From contig NZ_JAFIWB010000001.1 of the NCBI RefSeq assembly GCF_017163705.1, positions 248,001 through 312,000 of the forward strand: a stretch of DNA of 64,000 bases, read 5' to 3'. The position numbers and the translations under genes are program-made. This document shows positions 42,856 through 51,655 of this stretch, one piece after another. How positions within the stretch are numbered: position 1 is the first letter of the stretch; each line of letters starts with the position of its first letter. Under the pieces are notes generated by a model, which saw only the letters and a program-made list of their open reading frames with translations, searched no databases and was not told the DNA's origin. The DNA is from Xanthomonas bonasiae (GTDB lineage: Bacteria > Pseudomonadota > Gammaproteobacteria > Xanthomonadales > Xanthomonadaceae).

Positions 42856-44037
42856 ATGACCGCATCGCGCTGGTTCCAGATCCCCGCCACCCTCGCCCTG
42901 GCCGGCGGCGCCATCGCCACCGCCTGGGCGCTGACCGGTACCGCCTCCAGGCCGCAACTGACCAGCTCGGAAGCGGCCAACCAGACCGTCGCCAAGCACC
43001 TGGCCCAGGCCGGCACCATCGGCGCGCTGACGACCGACAACTGGAACCCCAGCGCCGGCGTCGCCCTGCTCACGGCCGACTACGCGGTCGCCGCCGACGG
43101 CTCCACCCGCTACCGCACCGTGCAGGCCGCGGTCGATGCCGCGGTCGCAGCCGGCGGCACGATGCGGCGCTACATCAGCGTCAAGCCGGGCACCTACAAG
43201 GAAGTGGTCTGCGTGCCCGCGGCGGCGCCGCCGATCACCCTGTTCGGCCTGGGCAGCGCGCCGGCCAACACCACCATCAGCTTCGGCAACGCCAACCCGA
43301 CGCCGAAACCCAGCGGCAGCGCCACCCATCCCTGCGCCAGCAACGCGGCCAGCACCACCGTCGGCACCTCCGACAGCGGCACCGTCACCGTGCGCGCGGC
43401 GCAGTTCCAGGCGCGCAACCTGGCGATCGTCAACAGCTACGTCGAGGACACCTACGCCAGCAGCAACCAGTCGGCGGTGGCGCTGGCGCTGCGCGGCGAC
43501 AAGGCGGTGCTGGAGAACGTAGCGCTCACCGGCAACCAGGACACCCTGCTGGTCAGCGCCGGCAGCGCCAACACGGTGATCCGCGCGTTCTTCAAGGGCG
43601 GCAGCATCGAGGGCGATACCGACTTCATCTTCGGCTCCGGCGTGGCGGTGTTCTCCGGCAGCACCATCCGCTACACCGCCGCGCGCCGCGGCGCCGGCAA
43701 CGGCGGGGTGATCTTCGCCCCCAGCACCCGCCCCGGCAGCGGCTACGGCTTCCTGGCCGTCGCCAGCATCTTCGACGCGGTCGGCAGCCCGTCGGCGAAC
43801 ACGGTGTACCTGGGCCGCGCCTGGGACGAGAGCGTCGGCAGCCTGTCCAACTACGTCAACGGCAGCTCGCCCAACGGCAAGGTGGTGATCCGCGAATCCA
43901 CCTTGGGCGCGCACGTGCGCAAGAGCGCGCCATGGAACGCGTCCACGGTCGGCCGGCCGTATTGCAGCAGCGGCTGCACGCAATCGGCCAACCGCTTCTT
44001 CGAGTACGCCAACAGCGGTGCCGGCAGCGCCGACTAG
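42856..44037 (+). CDS. Secreted pectinesterase (CE8)
   Basis: Removes methyl esters from pectin, a plant cell-wall-degrading activity. It has 393 residues with a signal segment (PATLALAGGAIATAWALTG) and a right-handed beta-helix. Catalytic features of CE8: TGNQDTLL (Gln, Asp), GDTDFIFGSG (second Asp) and YLGRAWDE (Arg). There are two Cys pairs, one in TYKEVVCVP/HPCASN and one in YCSSGC. ATG 42856 follows GAGAGAG. It probably leaves the cell by type II secretion. Confidence 0.92.
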   Translation: MTASRWFQIPATLALAGGAIATAWALTGTASRPQLTSSEAANQTVAKHLAQAGTIGALTTDNWNPSAGVALLTADYAVAADGSTRYRTVQAAVDAAVAAGGTMRRYISVKPGTYKEVVCVPAAAPPITLFGLGSAPANTTISFGNANPTPKPSGSATHPCASNAASTTVGTSDSGTVTVRAAQFQARNLAIVNSYVEDTYASSNQSAVALALRGDKAVLENVALTGNQDTLLVSAGSANTVIRAFFKGGSIEGDTDFIFGSGVAVFSGSTIRYTAARRGAGNGGVIFAPSTRPGSGYGFLAVASIFDAVGSPSANTVYLGRAWDESVGSLSNYVNGSSPNGKVVIRESTLGAHVRKSAPWNASTVGRPYCSSGCTQSANRFFEYANSGAGSAD

Positions 44038-44161
44038 GGCGCGCCGCCGCTCCCGCTCGGGCATCGCACGAGCACGCCGCAGGAAGCCGACATGCGTCTG
44101 CGCCCGGGGACGACGCGGCCCCGGGCGCGCGCAGGAACGGGGCTGCGGACCGGCCCGGCGC

Positions 44162-44863
44162 TCAGCCCAGGCCGGCCCACCAGGCGCGCCACAGCGTGGC
44201 CATCGCGCTCGGCGGCTTGCGCACGGCGCGGGCCTGCTGCGCGATCCGCGCACGCGCCAACGCCGACACGATGCGCCGCGGCCGCGGCCCGTGCACGCGC
44301 CGCGGCCAGCGCTGCAGCAAGGCCTGCGCCCAGCGCTGCTGCGCCTGCGCCGCCTCGCCGCCGCGGAGCGACAGCGGCACCGCGGCGATGCCGGCGTCGG
44401 CCAGCCGCTGCGCCAGCACCTGCGTGGCCAGCGCCGCTGCCGCGTCGCGCTGTCCTTCGAACACCGCGCATTCGACCTGCGCCGCGGCCAGCGCGAACGG
44501 CTCCAGGCGCTCGTAGGCATGCGCCGGATCGGCCGCGGCCGCGCGCGAGGCGAGCAGCCCCGGCAAGGCCTCGGCCAGCTGCGCCCATGGCGCGGCGACC
44601 GGCTCCAGCACCCGCCCCAGCGGATGCCGCGAGCGCTGCCCGGCCCAACTGCGCAATTCCTCGCCCCACCACGCCAGCTTGGCGTCGGCCGGCAGCGGAT
44701 CGCCGGCGATGTTGAGGATGTCGTCGAATTCCTGCAGCAGCGCGAACCAGGCCACCGCGCGCGCGCGCTGCGGCGCCGGCACGAAGGTCTCGGCCACCGT
44801 CCATTCCGGCCAGCGGCTGCGCCATTTGTCGAGGAAGGCATCCAGGGCGGAGGTGCTGCTCAT
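44162..44863 (-). CDS. Squalene/phytoene-synthase-like protein
   Basis: 233 residues, shorter than true squalene or phytoene synthases (about 280-340). The front half resembles the superfamily: RARAVAWFALLQEFDDILNIAGDPLPADAKLAWWGEELRSWAG matches the first Asp-rich helix and the 'R.WW.EEL' helix. The second Asp-rich motif is not evident and the C-terminal part is Ala/Arg-rich, so catalysis is doubtful. It follows gph by 21 bases on the same strand. Confidence 0.72.
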   Translation of the reverse strand: MSSTSALDAFLDKWRSRWPEWTVAETFVPAPQRARAVAWFALLQEFDDILNIAGDPLPADAKLAWWGEELRSWAGQRSRHPLGRVLEPVAAPWAQLAEALPGLLASRAAAADPAHAYERLEPFALAAAQVECAVFEGQRDAAAALATQVLAQRLADAGIAAVPLSLRGGEAAQAQQRWAQALLQRWPRRVHGPRPRRIVSALARARIAQQARAVRKPPSAMATLWRAWWAGLG

Positions 44864-44884
44864 GCGATCGGAAAGTCCGGAAGG

Positions 44885-45595
44885 TCAGGGAAGCTGCGGC
44901 GCGCCCGGCCAGGCGCGCGCATCGAGCAAGTCGGCGGGCGCGGCGACCAGCGCATCGGCACGCCAGGCCAGCGGATCCTCGCCGTCCAGGCGGTAGCCCC
45001 ACAGCACCGCCACCGAGGCCATGCCGGCGGCGCGCGCGGCGAGGATGTCGCGTTCGTCGTCGCCGACGTAGGCGACCTGCGCCGGCGGCACCTCGATGCG
45101 CTGTGCGGCGACCTGCAGCGGCAGCGGGTGCGGCTTGCGCTCGGCCAGCGTGTCGCCGCCGATCAGCACCGCGCAGCGCCGTTCCCAGCCCAGCTGCGGC
45201 AGGATCAGCCGCGCCAGATATTCGGGCTTGTTGGTGACGATGCCCCACACGCAGCCGGCATCTTCCAGCCGCTGCAGCACCACCGCGATGCCGTCGAACA
45301 ACTGCGAATGCCGGCCGATCAGGGTTTCGTACTGGCGCAGGAAATCGGGAATCAGCGCATCGCGCGCGGCGGCCGGCAGCTCGGGAAAGGCGACGCCCAG
45401 CATCGCCCGCGAGCCCTTGGACACCACCGGGCGCAGCTGCTCCAGGGTCAGCGCGTCACGCCCGCGCTCGGCCAGCAGCGCATTGGCCGCGGCCAGCAGA
45501 TCCGGCGCACTGTCCAGCAGCGTGCCATCCAGGTCGAACAGCACCGCGCGCGGGAATCCGTCGCGCGGCGGCCGTGCCGATTCCCTACTCCCCAT
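44885..45595 (-). CDS. gph: Phosphoglycolate phosphatase
   Basis: HAD-superfamily phosphatase that removes 2-phosphoglycolate made during DNA repair. 236 residues; the nucleophile motif is [16 protein letters not shown], motif II IVTNKPE, and motifs [14 protein letters not shown] and [10 protein letters not shown]. The start codon (45595) and the first five codons lie inside a heptamer repeat array, so the N-terminal [16 protein letters not shown] extension is repeat-derived. Overlaps the ubiG end by 11 bases. Confidence 0.9.
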   Translation of the reverse strand: MGSRESARPPRDGFPRAVLFDLDGTLLDSAPDLLAAANALLAERGRDALTLEQLRPVVSKGSRAMLGVAFPELPAAARDALIPDFLRQYETLIGRHSQLFDGIAVVLQRLEDAGCVWGIVTNKPEYLARLILPQLGWERRCAVLIGGDTLAERKPHPLPLQVAAQRIEVPPAQVAYVGDDERDILAARAAGMASVAVLWGYRLDGEDPLAWRADALVAAPADLLDARAWPGAPQLP

Positions 45596-45609
45596 TCCCG
45601 ATTCCCGGC
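45579..45609. repeat. Heptamer array at the ubiG-gph junction
   Basis: TTCCCTACTCCCCATTCCCG units (GGGAATC/GGGAATG/GGGAGTA on the minus strand). It supplies both the ubiG stop codon and the gph start codon. Confidence 0.88.
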
Positions 45610-46322
45610 TTCACCGCACACGCCAGGTAATTCACCTCGGTGCGCGTGGACAGCCGCGCGCGGTTGCGCCACGGCTCGTACAGCATGCCGCTGACGTCGT
45701 GCAGCTGCAGTTCGGCCTGGCGCAGCCACGCCGCCAGCTCGGCCGGCTTGATGAAATCCTGGTAGCGGTGGGTGCCGGTGGGCAGCAGCCGCGCCACGTA
45801 CTCGGCGCCGACGATGGCCAGCGCGAACGCGGCCGGGGTGCGGTTGAGCGTGGACAGGAACAGCTGGCCGCCGGGCTTGAGCAGGGTCGCGCAGGCGCGC
45901 ACGATCGCAGCCGGATCGGGTACGTGCTCGAGCATCTCCATGCAGGTGATCGCGTCGAAGCTGCCCGGGCGCTCGGCGGCCAGGTCCTCGACCGACTGCA
46001 CGCGGTAGTCGACCTCCACCCCGGATTCGAACTGGTGCAGCCGCGCCACCTTGACCAGCTCCGGCGACAGGTCGATCGCGGTGACCTGCGCGCCCTCCTT
46101 GGCCAGCGCCTCGCTGAGCAGGCCGCCGCCGCAGCCCACGTCGAGCACGCTGGCGCCGCGCAGCGGCAGCCGCTCGGCGACGTAGCGCAGGCGCACCGGG
46201 TTCAGCGCGTGCAGCGGTTTCTGCGGGCCGTCGGCGTCCCACCAACGGGTGGCCAGCGCGCCGAACTTGTCCAGTTCGGCCTGATCGAAGTTGGCGGACG
46301 TGTTGGAAGCGGAAGCGGTCAT
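45585..46322 (-). CDS. ubiG: Ubiquinone biosynthesis O-methyltransferase
   Basis: SAM-dependent O-methylation of two ubiquinone intermediates. 245 residues; SAM motif [51 protein letters not shown] and [14 protein letters not shown] are classic UbiG text. The last residues PGIGNGE are encoded by a heptamer repeat. It is part of the conserved mtaD-ubiG-gph arrangement also seen in other gammaproteobacteria. Confidence 0.96.
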   Translation of the reverse strand: MTASASNTSANFDQAELDKFGALATRWWDADGPQKPLHALNPVRLRYVAERLPLRGASVLDVGCGGGLLSEALAKEGAQVTAIDLSPELVKVARLHQFESGVEVDYRVQSVEDLAAERPGSFDAITCMEMLEHVPDPAAIVRACATLLKPGGQLFLSTLNRTPAAFALAIVGAEYVARLLPTGTHRYQDFIKPAELAAWLRQAELQLHDVSGMLYEPWRNRARLSTRTEVNYLACAVKPGIGNGE

Positions 46323-46374
46323 GGCAGCATCTCGGTTGGGCCGCGCGCGGATCGCGGCACGGCAGTAAAGCGGA

Positions 46375-47709
46375 TCAGGCGTGCACGCTGCGGATGCGCT
46401 CGCGCCACTGCCGCGCGTTGGCGACCAGCGCGTCGGCGTCCATGTCCACCAGCATGCGCTGCTCGAGCTTGCGCTGGCCGGCGATCCACACGTCGCTGAC
46501 CTGCTGCCGGCCGGCCGCATACACCAGCTGCGACAGCACGTTGTGCAGCGGCTGGGTCTCCAGCGCCGACAGGTCCACGCAGATCAGGTCGGCCTGCTTG
46601 CCGACCTCGATCGAACCGATCTTCTCGCCGAAGCCCAGCGCGCGCGCGCCGCCCAGCGTGGCCGCGCGCAGCGTGGTGGCCGCGTCCAGCGCGGTGGCGT
46701 CGTTGGCCACCGCCTTGGCCAGGATCGCCGCGGTGCGGTTCTCGCTGAACATGTCCAGGTCGTTGTTGCTGGCGCAGCCGTCGGTGCCGATCGCCAGGTT
46801 CACGCCCGCGCGCTGCAGCGCGCAGGCCGGGCAGAAGCCGGAGGCGAGCTTGAGGTTGGATTCGGGGCAATGCACCACGCTGACCCCGCGCTCGGCGCAC
46901 AGGTGGATCTCCGCGTCGGTGAGCTGGGTCATGTGCACCGCGATCAGGCGGTCGTTGACCAGGCCGAGCCGGTCCAGCCGCGCCAGCGGGCGCTGGCCGT
47001 ACTGCTTGAGCGAGTCGGCGATTTCCTGCGCGGTCTCGTGGGTGTGCAGGTGCACCGGCACGTCGAGCTGGTCGGACAACATCCGCACCCGCTCGAAGTT
47101 GGCGTCGTTGACTGTGTACGGCGCGTGCGGGGCGAAGGCGATGCCGATCAGCGGATCGTCGCGCCACTGGTCGTGCACCTCGCAGGCGCGTTCGAAGTAT
47201 TCGTCGGAGGTCTTGGCCCAGGCGGTCGGGAAATCGATGATCACCGTGCCCACCCGCGCGCGGAAACCGTGCTGCTTGTACACCGCGGCCTGCACGTCGG
47301 AGAAGAAGTAGTTCTCGTTGGCGCAGGTGGTGCCGCCGCGCAGCATCTCGGCGATCGCCAGCGCGGTGCCGTCGGCGACGAACTCCGGGCCGATCACCGC
47401 GGTCTCCACCGGCCAGATGTGCTGCTGCAGCCACACCATCAGCGGCAGGTCGTCGGCGATGCCGCGCAGCAGCGTCATCGGATTGTGGGTGTGCGCGTTG
47501 ACCAGGCCCGGCAGCAGCGCCGCGTCCGGGCGCGACACGGTGCGCGCGGCGGCGAAGCGCGCCTGCGCCTCGGCGCGCGGCAGCACCGCGACGATCTCGC
47601 TGCCGCGCACCGCCACCGCGTGGTCTTCCAGCACCACCGCATGCGGCTCGATCGGGACCACGTAGCCGGCTTCGATCAGCAGGTCGCAGGATTCGGGAAT
47701 GGAGGTCAT
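46375..47709 (-). CDS. mtaD: 5-methylthioadenosine/S-adenosylhomocysteine deaminase-type amidohydrolase
   Basis: TRZ/ATZ-family metal hydrolase that deaminates methylthioadenosine or S-adenosylhomocysteine. 444 residues; [16 protein letters not shown] (metal His pair), [41 protein letters not shown] and [15 protein letters not shown] (metal Asp). The neighbouring SAM-dependent ubiG makes S-adenosylhomocysteine, which fits. Substrate preference is not settled by sequence. Confidence 0.92.
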   Translation of the reverse strand: MTSIPESCDLLIEAGYVVPIEPHAVVLEDHAVAVRGSEIVAVLPRAEAQARFAAARTVSRPDAALLPGLVNAHTHNPMTLLRGIADDLPLMVWLQQHIWPVETAVIGPEFVADGTALAIAEMLRGGTTCANENYFFSDVQAAVYKQHGFRARVGTVIIDFPTAWAKTSDEYFERACEVHDQWRDDPLIGIAFAPHAPYTVNDANFERVRMLSDQLDVPVHLHTHETAQEIADSLKQYGQRPLARLDRLGLVNDRLIAVHMTQLTDAEIHLCAERGVSVVHCPESNLKLASGFCPACALQRAGVNLAIGTDGCASNNDLDMFSENRTAAILAKAVANDATALDAATTLRAATLGGARALGFGEKIGSIEVGKQADLICVDLSALETQPLHNVLSQLVYAAGRQQVSDVWIAGQRKLEQRMLVDMDADALVANARQWRERIRSVHA

Positions 47710-47734
47710 CGCACGCTCTTTGGAAATGGAAGGA

Positions 47735-48385
47735 TCAGGCGGCCTGCGCCTGGCGAATGCGCCGCTGGTACACGCGCATCACGAGCCACTGCAACACGAA
47801 CACCCCCAGGAAGCCCAGGCGTCCAAGCCACGGCGCCACCATTGCCAGCGGAATGCACAGCGCGAACACCACCGGCGCGACCGCCACGCGCAGCGTCATC
47901 GCACGCGCCTGCAGCGCGCCCAGGCGCTGCGCCAGGCCCTCCTTGCGCACCGCATAGGCATGCAGCAGGTAGGCGGCCAGGCCGATCGCGGCCAGATGCG
48001 CGCAATACACCGAGAACGCCTCGTGGCTGCCGAAATAGTCCGAATACAGCGCGGTGGAAAACGGCAGCAGGCCGATCAGCAGCAGCTGCAGCACGTTGAG
48101 CCAGATCAGCCGGTCGTCGAACTGGCGGATATGCCGGCACAGCTGCAGGTGCGACTTCCAAAACAGCGCGGTGACCAGGAAGCTCACCGCGAACCCGATG
48201 AACAGCGGCAGCATCCGGTGCAGCGCGGCCAGGATGCCGCCGGCGGCCTCGACCTGCGCATGCCCCGGCACCTTGATCTCCACCGCCAGCAAGGTGATGG
48301 CGATGGCGAACACCGCATCGCTGAAGAACACGACCCGGTCGTGCGGGTACTTGGCATCGGCGCTGTCGGCGTGGCTGGTCGTCAC
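47735..48385 (-). CDS. TMEM175-family (DUF1211) potassium channel
   Basis: 216 residues, six hydrophobic segments. The diagnostic first helix is RVVFFSDAVFAIAITLLAVEIKVP, with the F-S-D motif that forms the pore. Bacterial members are tetrameric K+-leak channels. A short gap of 25 bases from mtaD suggests co-transcription, but no functional link is evident. Confidence 0.9.
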   Translation of the reverse strand: MTTSHADSADAKYPHDRVVFFSDAVFAIAITLLAVEIKVPGHAQVEAAGGILAALHRMLPLFIGFAVSFLVTALFWKSHLQLCRHIRQFDDRLIWLNVLQLLLIGLLPFSTALYSDYFGSHEAFSVYCAHLAAIGLAAYLLHAYAVRKEGLAQRLGALQARAMTLRVAVAPVVFALCIPLAMVAPWLGRLGFLGVFVLQWLVMRVYQRRIRQAQAA

Positions 48386-48508
48386 GGAAATTCCTGGAAG
48401 CGGGGTCGGCCGGCACCGCCCCGCGGCGATCCGGCATTGCAGTGCCTGGCCGCCGCACGCCAGCGCATGGGCACGCCCGCGGCCGGCTGCGGCCGCAGGC
48501 GCGTCGGC

Positions 48509-49075
48509 TTACTTGACCCGCGAGAAGTACTCGCCCGAGCGGGTATCGACCTTGATGATTTCGTCCTGGCCGACGAACAGCGGCACGCGCACCACCGCGC
48601 CGGTTTCCAGCGTGGCCGGCTTGCCGCCGCCGCCGGAGGTGTCGCCGCGCACGCCCGGGTCGGTCTCGACGATCTTCAGTTCGACGAAGTTCGGCGGGGT
48701 GACCTGGATCGGGGTGCCGTTCCACAGCGTCACCACGCAATCCTCCTCGCCCTTGATCCACTTGGCGGCGTCGCCGACGCCGACCTTGTCGGCCTGCACC
48801 TGCTCGAAGGTCTCCTGCTGCATGAAGTGCCAGTACTCGCCGTCGGTGTACAGGTACTGCATGTTGGTATCGACCACATCGGCCGCTTCCACGCTGTCGG
48901 TCGCCTTCATGGTCATTTCGACCACGCGCCCGGACTTGATGAAACGGTACTTGATGCGGGTGAAGGCCTGGCCCTTGCCCGGCTTCACGTATTCGGTCTC
49001 GGTGATGATCGCGGGTTCGTTGTTGACCAGGATCTTCATCCCGGTCTTGACGTCGTTCATGCCGTAGCTGGCCAT
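48509..49075 (-). CDS. efp: Elongation factor P
   Basis: Relieves ribosome stalling at polyproline. 188 residues; KOW-like domain I starts [24 protein letters not shown], and the modified loop is KPGKGQAF with Lys34, the residue beta-lysylated in E. coli-type EF-P. Domains II and III follow ([38 protein letters not shown]). The divergent epmB gene 101 bases away encodes one enzyme of the lysylation pathway. Confidence 0.97.
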   Translation of the reverse strand: MASYGMNDVKTGMKILVNNEPAIITETEYVKPGKGQAFTRIKYRFIKSGRVVEMTMKATDSVEAADVVDTNMQYLYTDGEYWHFMQQETFEQVQADKVGVGDAAKWIKGEEDCVVTLWNGTPIQVTPPNFVELKIVETDPGVRGDTSGGGGKPATLETGAVVRVPLFVGQDEIIKVDTRSGEYFSRVK

Positions 49076-49176
49076 CTGAAACTCCTCGGGTAAGGCAAAC
49101 CCGCCGCGTTCGGCGGCCGGCCGGATAGAATGGAAAGCCCCGCCGCAACCGGCGGGCACTCGTTTTATGACCGCAT

Positions 49177-50208
49177 ATGATAACCGCAGCCCCCCGCCCG
49201 ATGCAGCCGTCCCCGTCCCCCGCCGTCCTGGCCCCGCCGCGCTGGCAGCAGCTGTGGCGCGATGCCGTGCGCGACCCGCGCGAGTTGCTGGCATTGCTGG
49301 GGCTGGACCCGCAGGCGCTTGGCGTCTCCGAACAGGCTGCGACGCAGTTCGCGCTGCGCGTGCCGCGCGGCTTCGTCGCGCGCATGCGCCATGGCGACCC
49401 GCACGATCCGCTGCTGCGCCAGGTGCTGCCGATCGATGCCGAGCTGCGCCGGGTGCCGGGCTTCGCGCTGGACGCGGTCGGCGACGCCGCGGCCAAGAAG
49501 GCCGACGGGGTGATCCAGAAATACCGCGGCCGCGCGCTGCTGGTCGCCACCGGCAGCTGCGCGGTGCACTGCCGCTACTGCTTCCGCCGCCACTTCCCGT
49601 ATGCCGAGGAGACCGCGGCGCGCGACGGCTGGCGCGAGGCGGTGGCGGCGATCGCCGCCGATCCGGACATCGACGAGGTGATCCTGTCCGGCGGCGACCC
49701 GCTGTCGCTGGCCACCTCCAAGCTGGTCGAGCTGAGCGAGGCGCTGGCGGCCATTCCGCACCTCAAGCGCCTGCGTCTCCATAGCCGCCTGCCGGTGGTA
49801 CTGCCCGAGCGCGTCGATGCGCCGCTGCTGGCCTGGCTGCGCACGCTGCCGTGGCCAGTGGCGTTCGTGATCCACGCCAACCACGCCAACGAATTCGACG
49901 CCAGCGTGGATGCCGCGCTGGCGCAGCTGCGCGGCACCGGCGCGCAACTGCTGAACCAGGCGGTGCTGCTGCGCGGGGTCAACGACAGCGTCGCCGCGCT
50001 GGCCGCGTTGAGCGAGCGCAGCTTCGCCGCCGGCGTGCTGCCCTACTACCTGCACCAGTTGGACAAGGTCGAAGGCGTGGCCCATTTCGAAGTGGACGAC
50101 GCCACCGCGCGTGCGCTGCACCAGGCCCTGGCCGCGCGGCTGTCCGGCTATCTGGTGCCGAAGCTGGTGCGCGAGATCCCTGGCGATACGGGCAAGCGCG
50201 CGTTGTAG
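49177..50208 (+). CDS. epmB: EF-P beta-lysylation protein EpmB (lysine 2,3-aminomutase)
   Basis: Radical-SAM, PLP-dependent enzyme that converts alpha- to beta-lysine for attachment to EF-P. 343 residues; the cluster motif is [15 protein letters not shown] (CxxxCxxC), PLP/SAM region [31 protein letters not shown], and the C-terminal [12 protein letters not shown]. The start [10 protein letters not shown] at 49177 is taken; 49201 is a shorter option. Divergent from efp, with which it shares the promoter region. Confidence 0.95.
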   Translation: MITAAPRPMQPSPSPAVLAPPRWQQLWRDAVRDPRELLALLGLDPQALGVSEQAATQFALRVPRGFVARMRHGDPHDPLLRQVLPIDAELRRVPGFALDAVGDAAAKKADGVIQKYRGRALLVATGSCAVHCRYCFRRHFPYAEETAARDGWREAVAAIAADPDIDEVILSGGDPLSLATSKLVELSEALAAIPHLKRLRLHSRLPVVLPERVDAPLLAWLRTLPWPVAFVIHANHANEFDASVDAALAQLRGTGAQLLNQAVLLRGVNDSVAALAALSERSFAAGVLPYYLHQLDKVEGVAHFEVDDATARALHQALAARLSGYLVPKLVREIPGDTGKRAL

Positions 50209-50214
50209 GTTGAG

Positions 50215-50282
50215 CCGGGACTCGGGACTCGGGACTCGGGACTCGGGACTCGGGACGCGGGACCCGGGACCCGGGACCCGGA
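50215..50282. repeat. Heptamer array GGGACTC/GGGACCC (about nine units)
   Basis: GGGACTC repeated five times, then GGGACGC and GGGACCC variants, right after the epmB stop. The longest uninterrupted array in the window. Confidence 0.92.
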
Positions 50283-50343
50283 ACAGCAAAAGCCGGGACG
50301 CCGGGAACGACGGCGACACCTCATTCCCTGGCACCCTTTACCG

Positions 50344-50380
50344 AATAAAAAAGCCGCTATCTACGCGGCCAATTTTATTA
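50344..50380. terminator. Probable bidirectional terminator after epmB
   Basis: AATAAAAAAGCCGC, seven-base loop, GCGGCCAATTTTATT: a short GC stem with A-rich 5' and T-rich 3' flanks. An AT-rich island in otherwise GC-rich DNA. Confidence 0.6.
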
Positions 50381-50408
50381 AGAGCCTTGCAGTACTGCTC
50401 CCCCACTC

Positions 50409-50442
50409 CTCCGAGTCCCCAGTCCCCAGTCCCCAGTCCCGG
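50409..50442. repeat. Heptamer array GAGTCCC/CAGTCCC
   Basis: CGAGTCCCCAGTCCCCAGTC units in the opposite orientation to 50215-50282, so the two can enclose the terminator in a large stem. Confidence 0.88.
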
Positions 50443-50511
50443 CACTTCAGTTAGGCTGCGCATGCGGCCGCCGCTGCGCCGCGATGCTAGCGCTACCAAA
50501 GGGAGACCCCG

Positions 50512-51540
50512 ATGCATGCCTTGACCAAGACCTGGCGCCGCCGGCGATGCCGCTTCGGACTCGTAGCGCTGCTTGCCGCGGCGGCAACCGCAGCGGTCGC
50601 GGCGGAGCCGCCAGCGGCCGCCGGCTCCAATCCCATCGTCCGCGACCGGTTCACCGCCGACCCGGCGCCCCTGGTGGTCGGCGACACGCTGTATCTGTAC
50701 GTCGGCCACGACGAGGCGCAGCGCGACGAGATGTTCACCATGCGCGAGTGGCTGGTCTATTCGACCAGGGACATGAAGACCTGGACCGCGCATGCGCCGA
50801 TCATGAACGTCAAGGATTTCAAGTGGGCCAAGCAGGATGCGTGGGCATCGCAGGCCATCGCGAAGAACGGCAAGTTCTATTTCTACGCGGCGGTGGAGCA
50901 CGACGCCACGCATCCGGGCAAGGCGATCGCGGTGGCGGTCGCGGACACGCCGACCGGCCCGTTCGTGGACGCGCGCGGCTCGGCGCTGATCACCAATGAG
51001 ATGACGCCCAAGGGCACGCACAGCTGGGAAGACATCGACCCGACCGTGCTGACCGACGACGACGGCAGCACCTGGATCGCCTGGGGCAACCGCCAGTGCT
51101 ATCTGGCCAAGCTCAAGCCGAACATGATCGAACTCGACGGCCCGATCCGCGAGATCAACCCGCCGCATTTCGAGGAAGGCCCGTGGCTGCACAAGCGCGG
51201 CGATCTGTACTACCTGACCTACGCCTCGCTGGACCGGGCCACGCAACGCGACGAGCACGTGTCCTACTCGACCGCGCCGGCCATCACCGGGCCGTGGACC
51301 TATCGCGGCGAACTGACCGGCTCGGGCAAGTACAGCTTCACCATCCACCCGGGCATCGTCGAGTTCAAGCGGCACTGGTACCTGTTCCTGCACAACGCGA
51401 CCCTGGCGATCGGCGACTTGAACGGCGCCATCGGCCGGCGCGCGGTGACGGTGGAGTACCTGCATTACAACCCGGACGGCACCATGCAACCGGTGCGGCA
51501 GAGCCAGGCCGGGGTGTCGATTCCCGACGTGGCGCGGTGA
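50512..51540 (+). CDS. Secreted glycoside hydrolase family 43
   Basis: Five-bladed beta-propeller arabinofuranosidase/xylosidase-type enzyme for plant hemicellulose or arabinan. 342 residues with a signal peptide (FGLVALLAAAATAAVAA). Catalytic residues expected in the family: Asp in FTADPAPLVVGDTLYLY, Asp in EDIDPTVLTDDDGSTW, and Glu in HFEEGPWLHKRGD. NGKFYFYAAVE and TIHPGIVEFKRHWYLFLHN are typical blades. A heptamer array lies upstream and a REP element downstream. Confidence 0.9.
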   Translation: MHALTKTWRRRRCRFGLVALLAAAATAAVAAEPPAAAGSNPIVRDRFTADPAPLVVGDTLYLYVGHDEAQRDEMFTMREWLVYSTRDMKTWTAHAPIMNVKDFKWAKQDAWASQAIAKNGKFYFYAAVEHDATHPGKAIAVAVADTPTGPFVDARGSALITNEMTPKGTHSWEDIDPTVLTDDDGSTWIAWGNRQCYLAKLKPNMIELDGPIREINPPHFEEGPWLHKRGDLYYLTYASLDRATQRDEHVSYSTAPAITGPWTYRGELTGSGKYSFTIHPGIVEFKRHWYLFLHNATLAIGDLNGAIGRRAVTVEYLHYNPDGTMQPVRQSQAGVSIPDVAR

Positions 51541-51553
51541 GGCACCGCCTTTC

Positions 51554-51619
51554 GTAGGAGCGGCTTCGGCCGCGACAGGCGTTACCGACAATGCCTGTCG
51601 CGGCTGAAGCCGCTCCTAC
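51554..51619. repeat. REP-like inverted repeat (copy 4)
   Basis: GTAGGAGCGGCTTCGGCCGC arm, CAGGCGTTACCGACAATGCCTG core, and the complementary arm ending GCTCCTAC. It lies between the convergent GH43 and GGDEF-EAL genes. Confidence 0.85.
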
Positions 51620-51655
51620 AAAAAACGCGCGCGATCGTCCGAATCGGCACCGCGC

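Noticed and set aside
42652-44841. 729-codon open frame on the minus strand over pectinesterase
   Set aside because: Low-complexity Arg/Gly/Ala text; the plus strand carries all CE8 catalytic motifs.
50215-50282. Regular short repeats taken as a possible CRISPR array
   Set aside because: Seven-base units are directly adjacent with no unique spacers and no cas genes are present.
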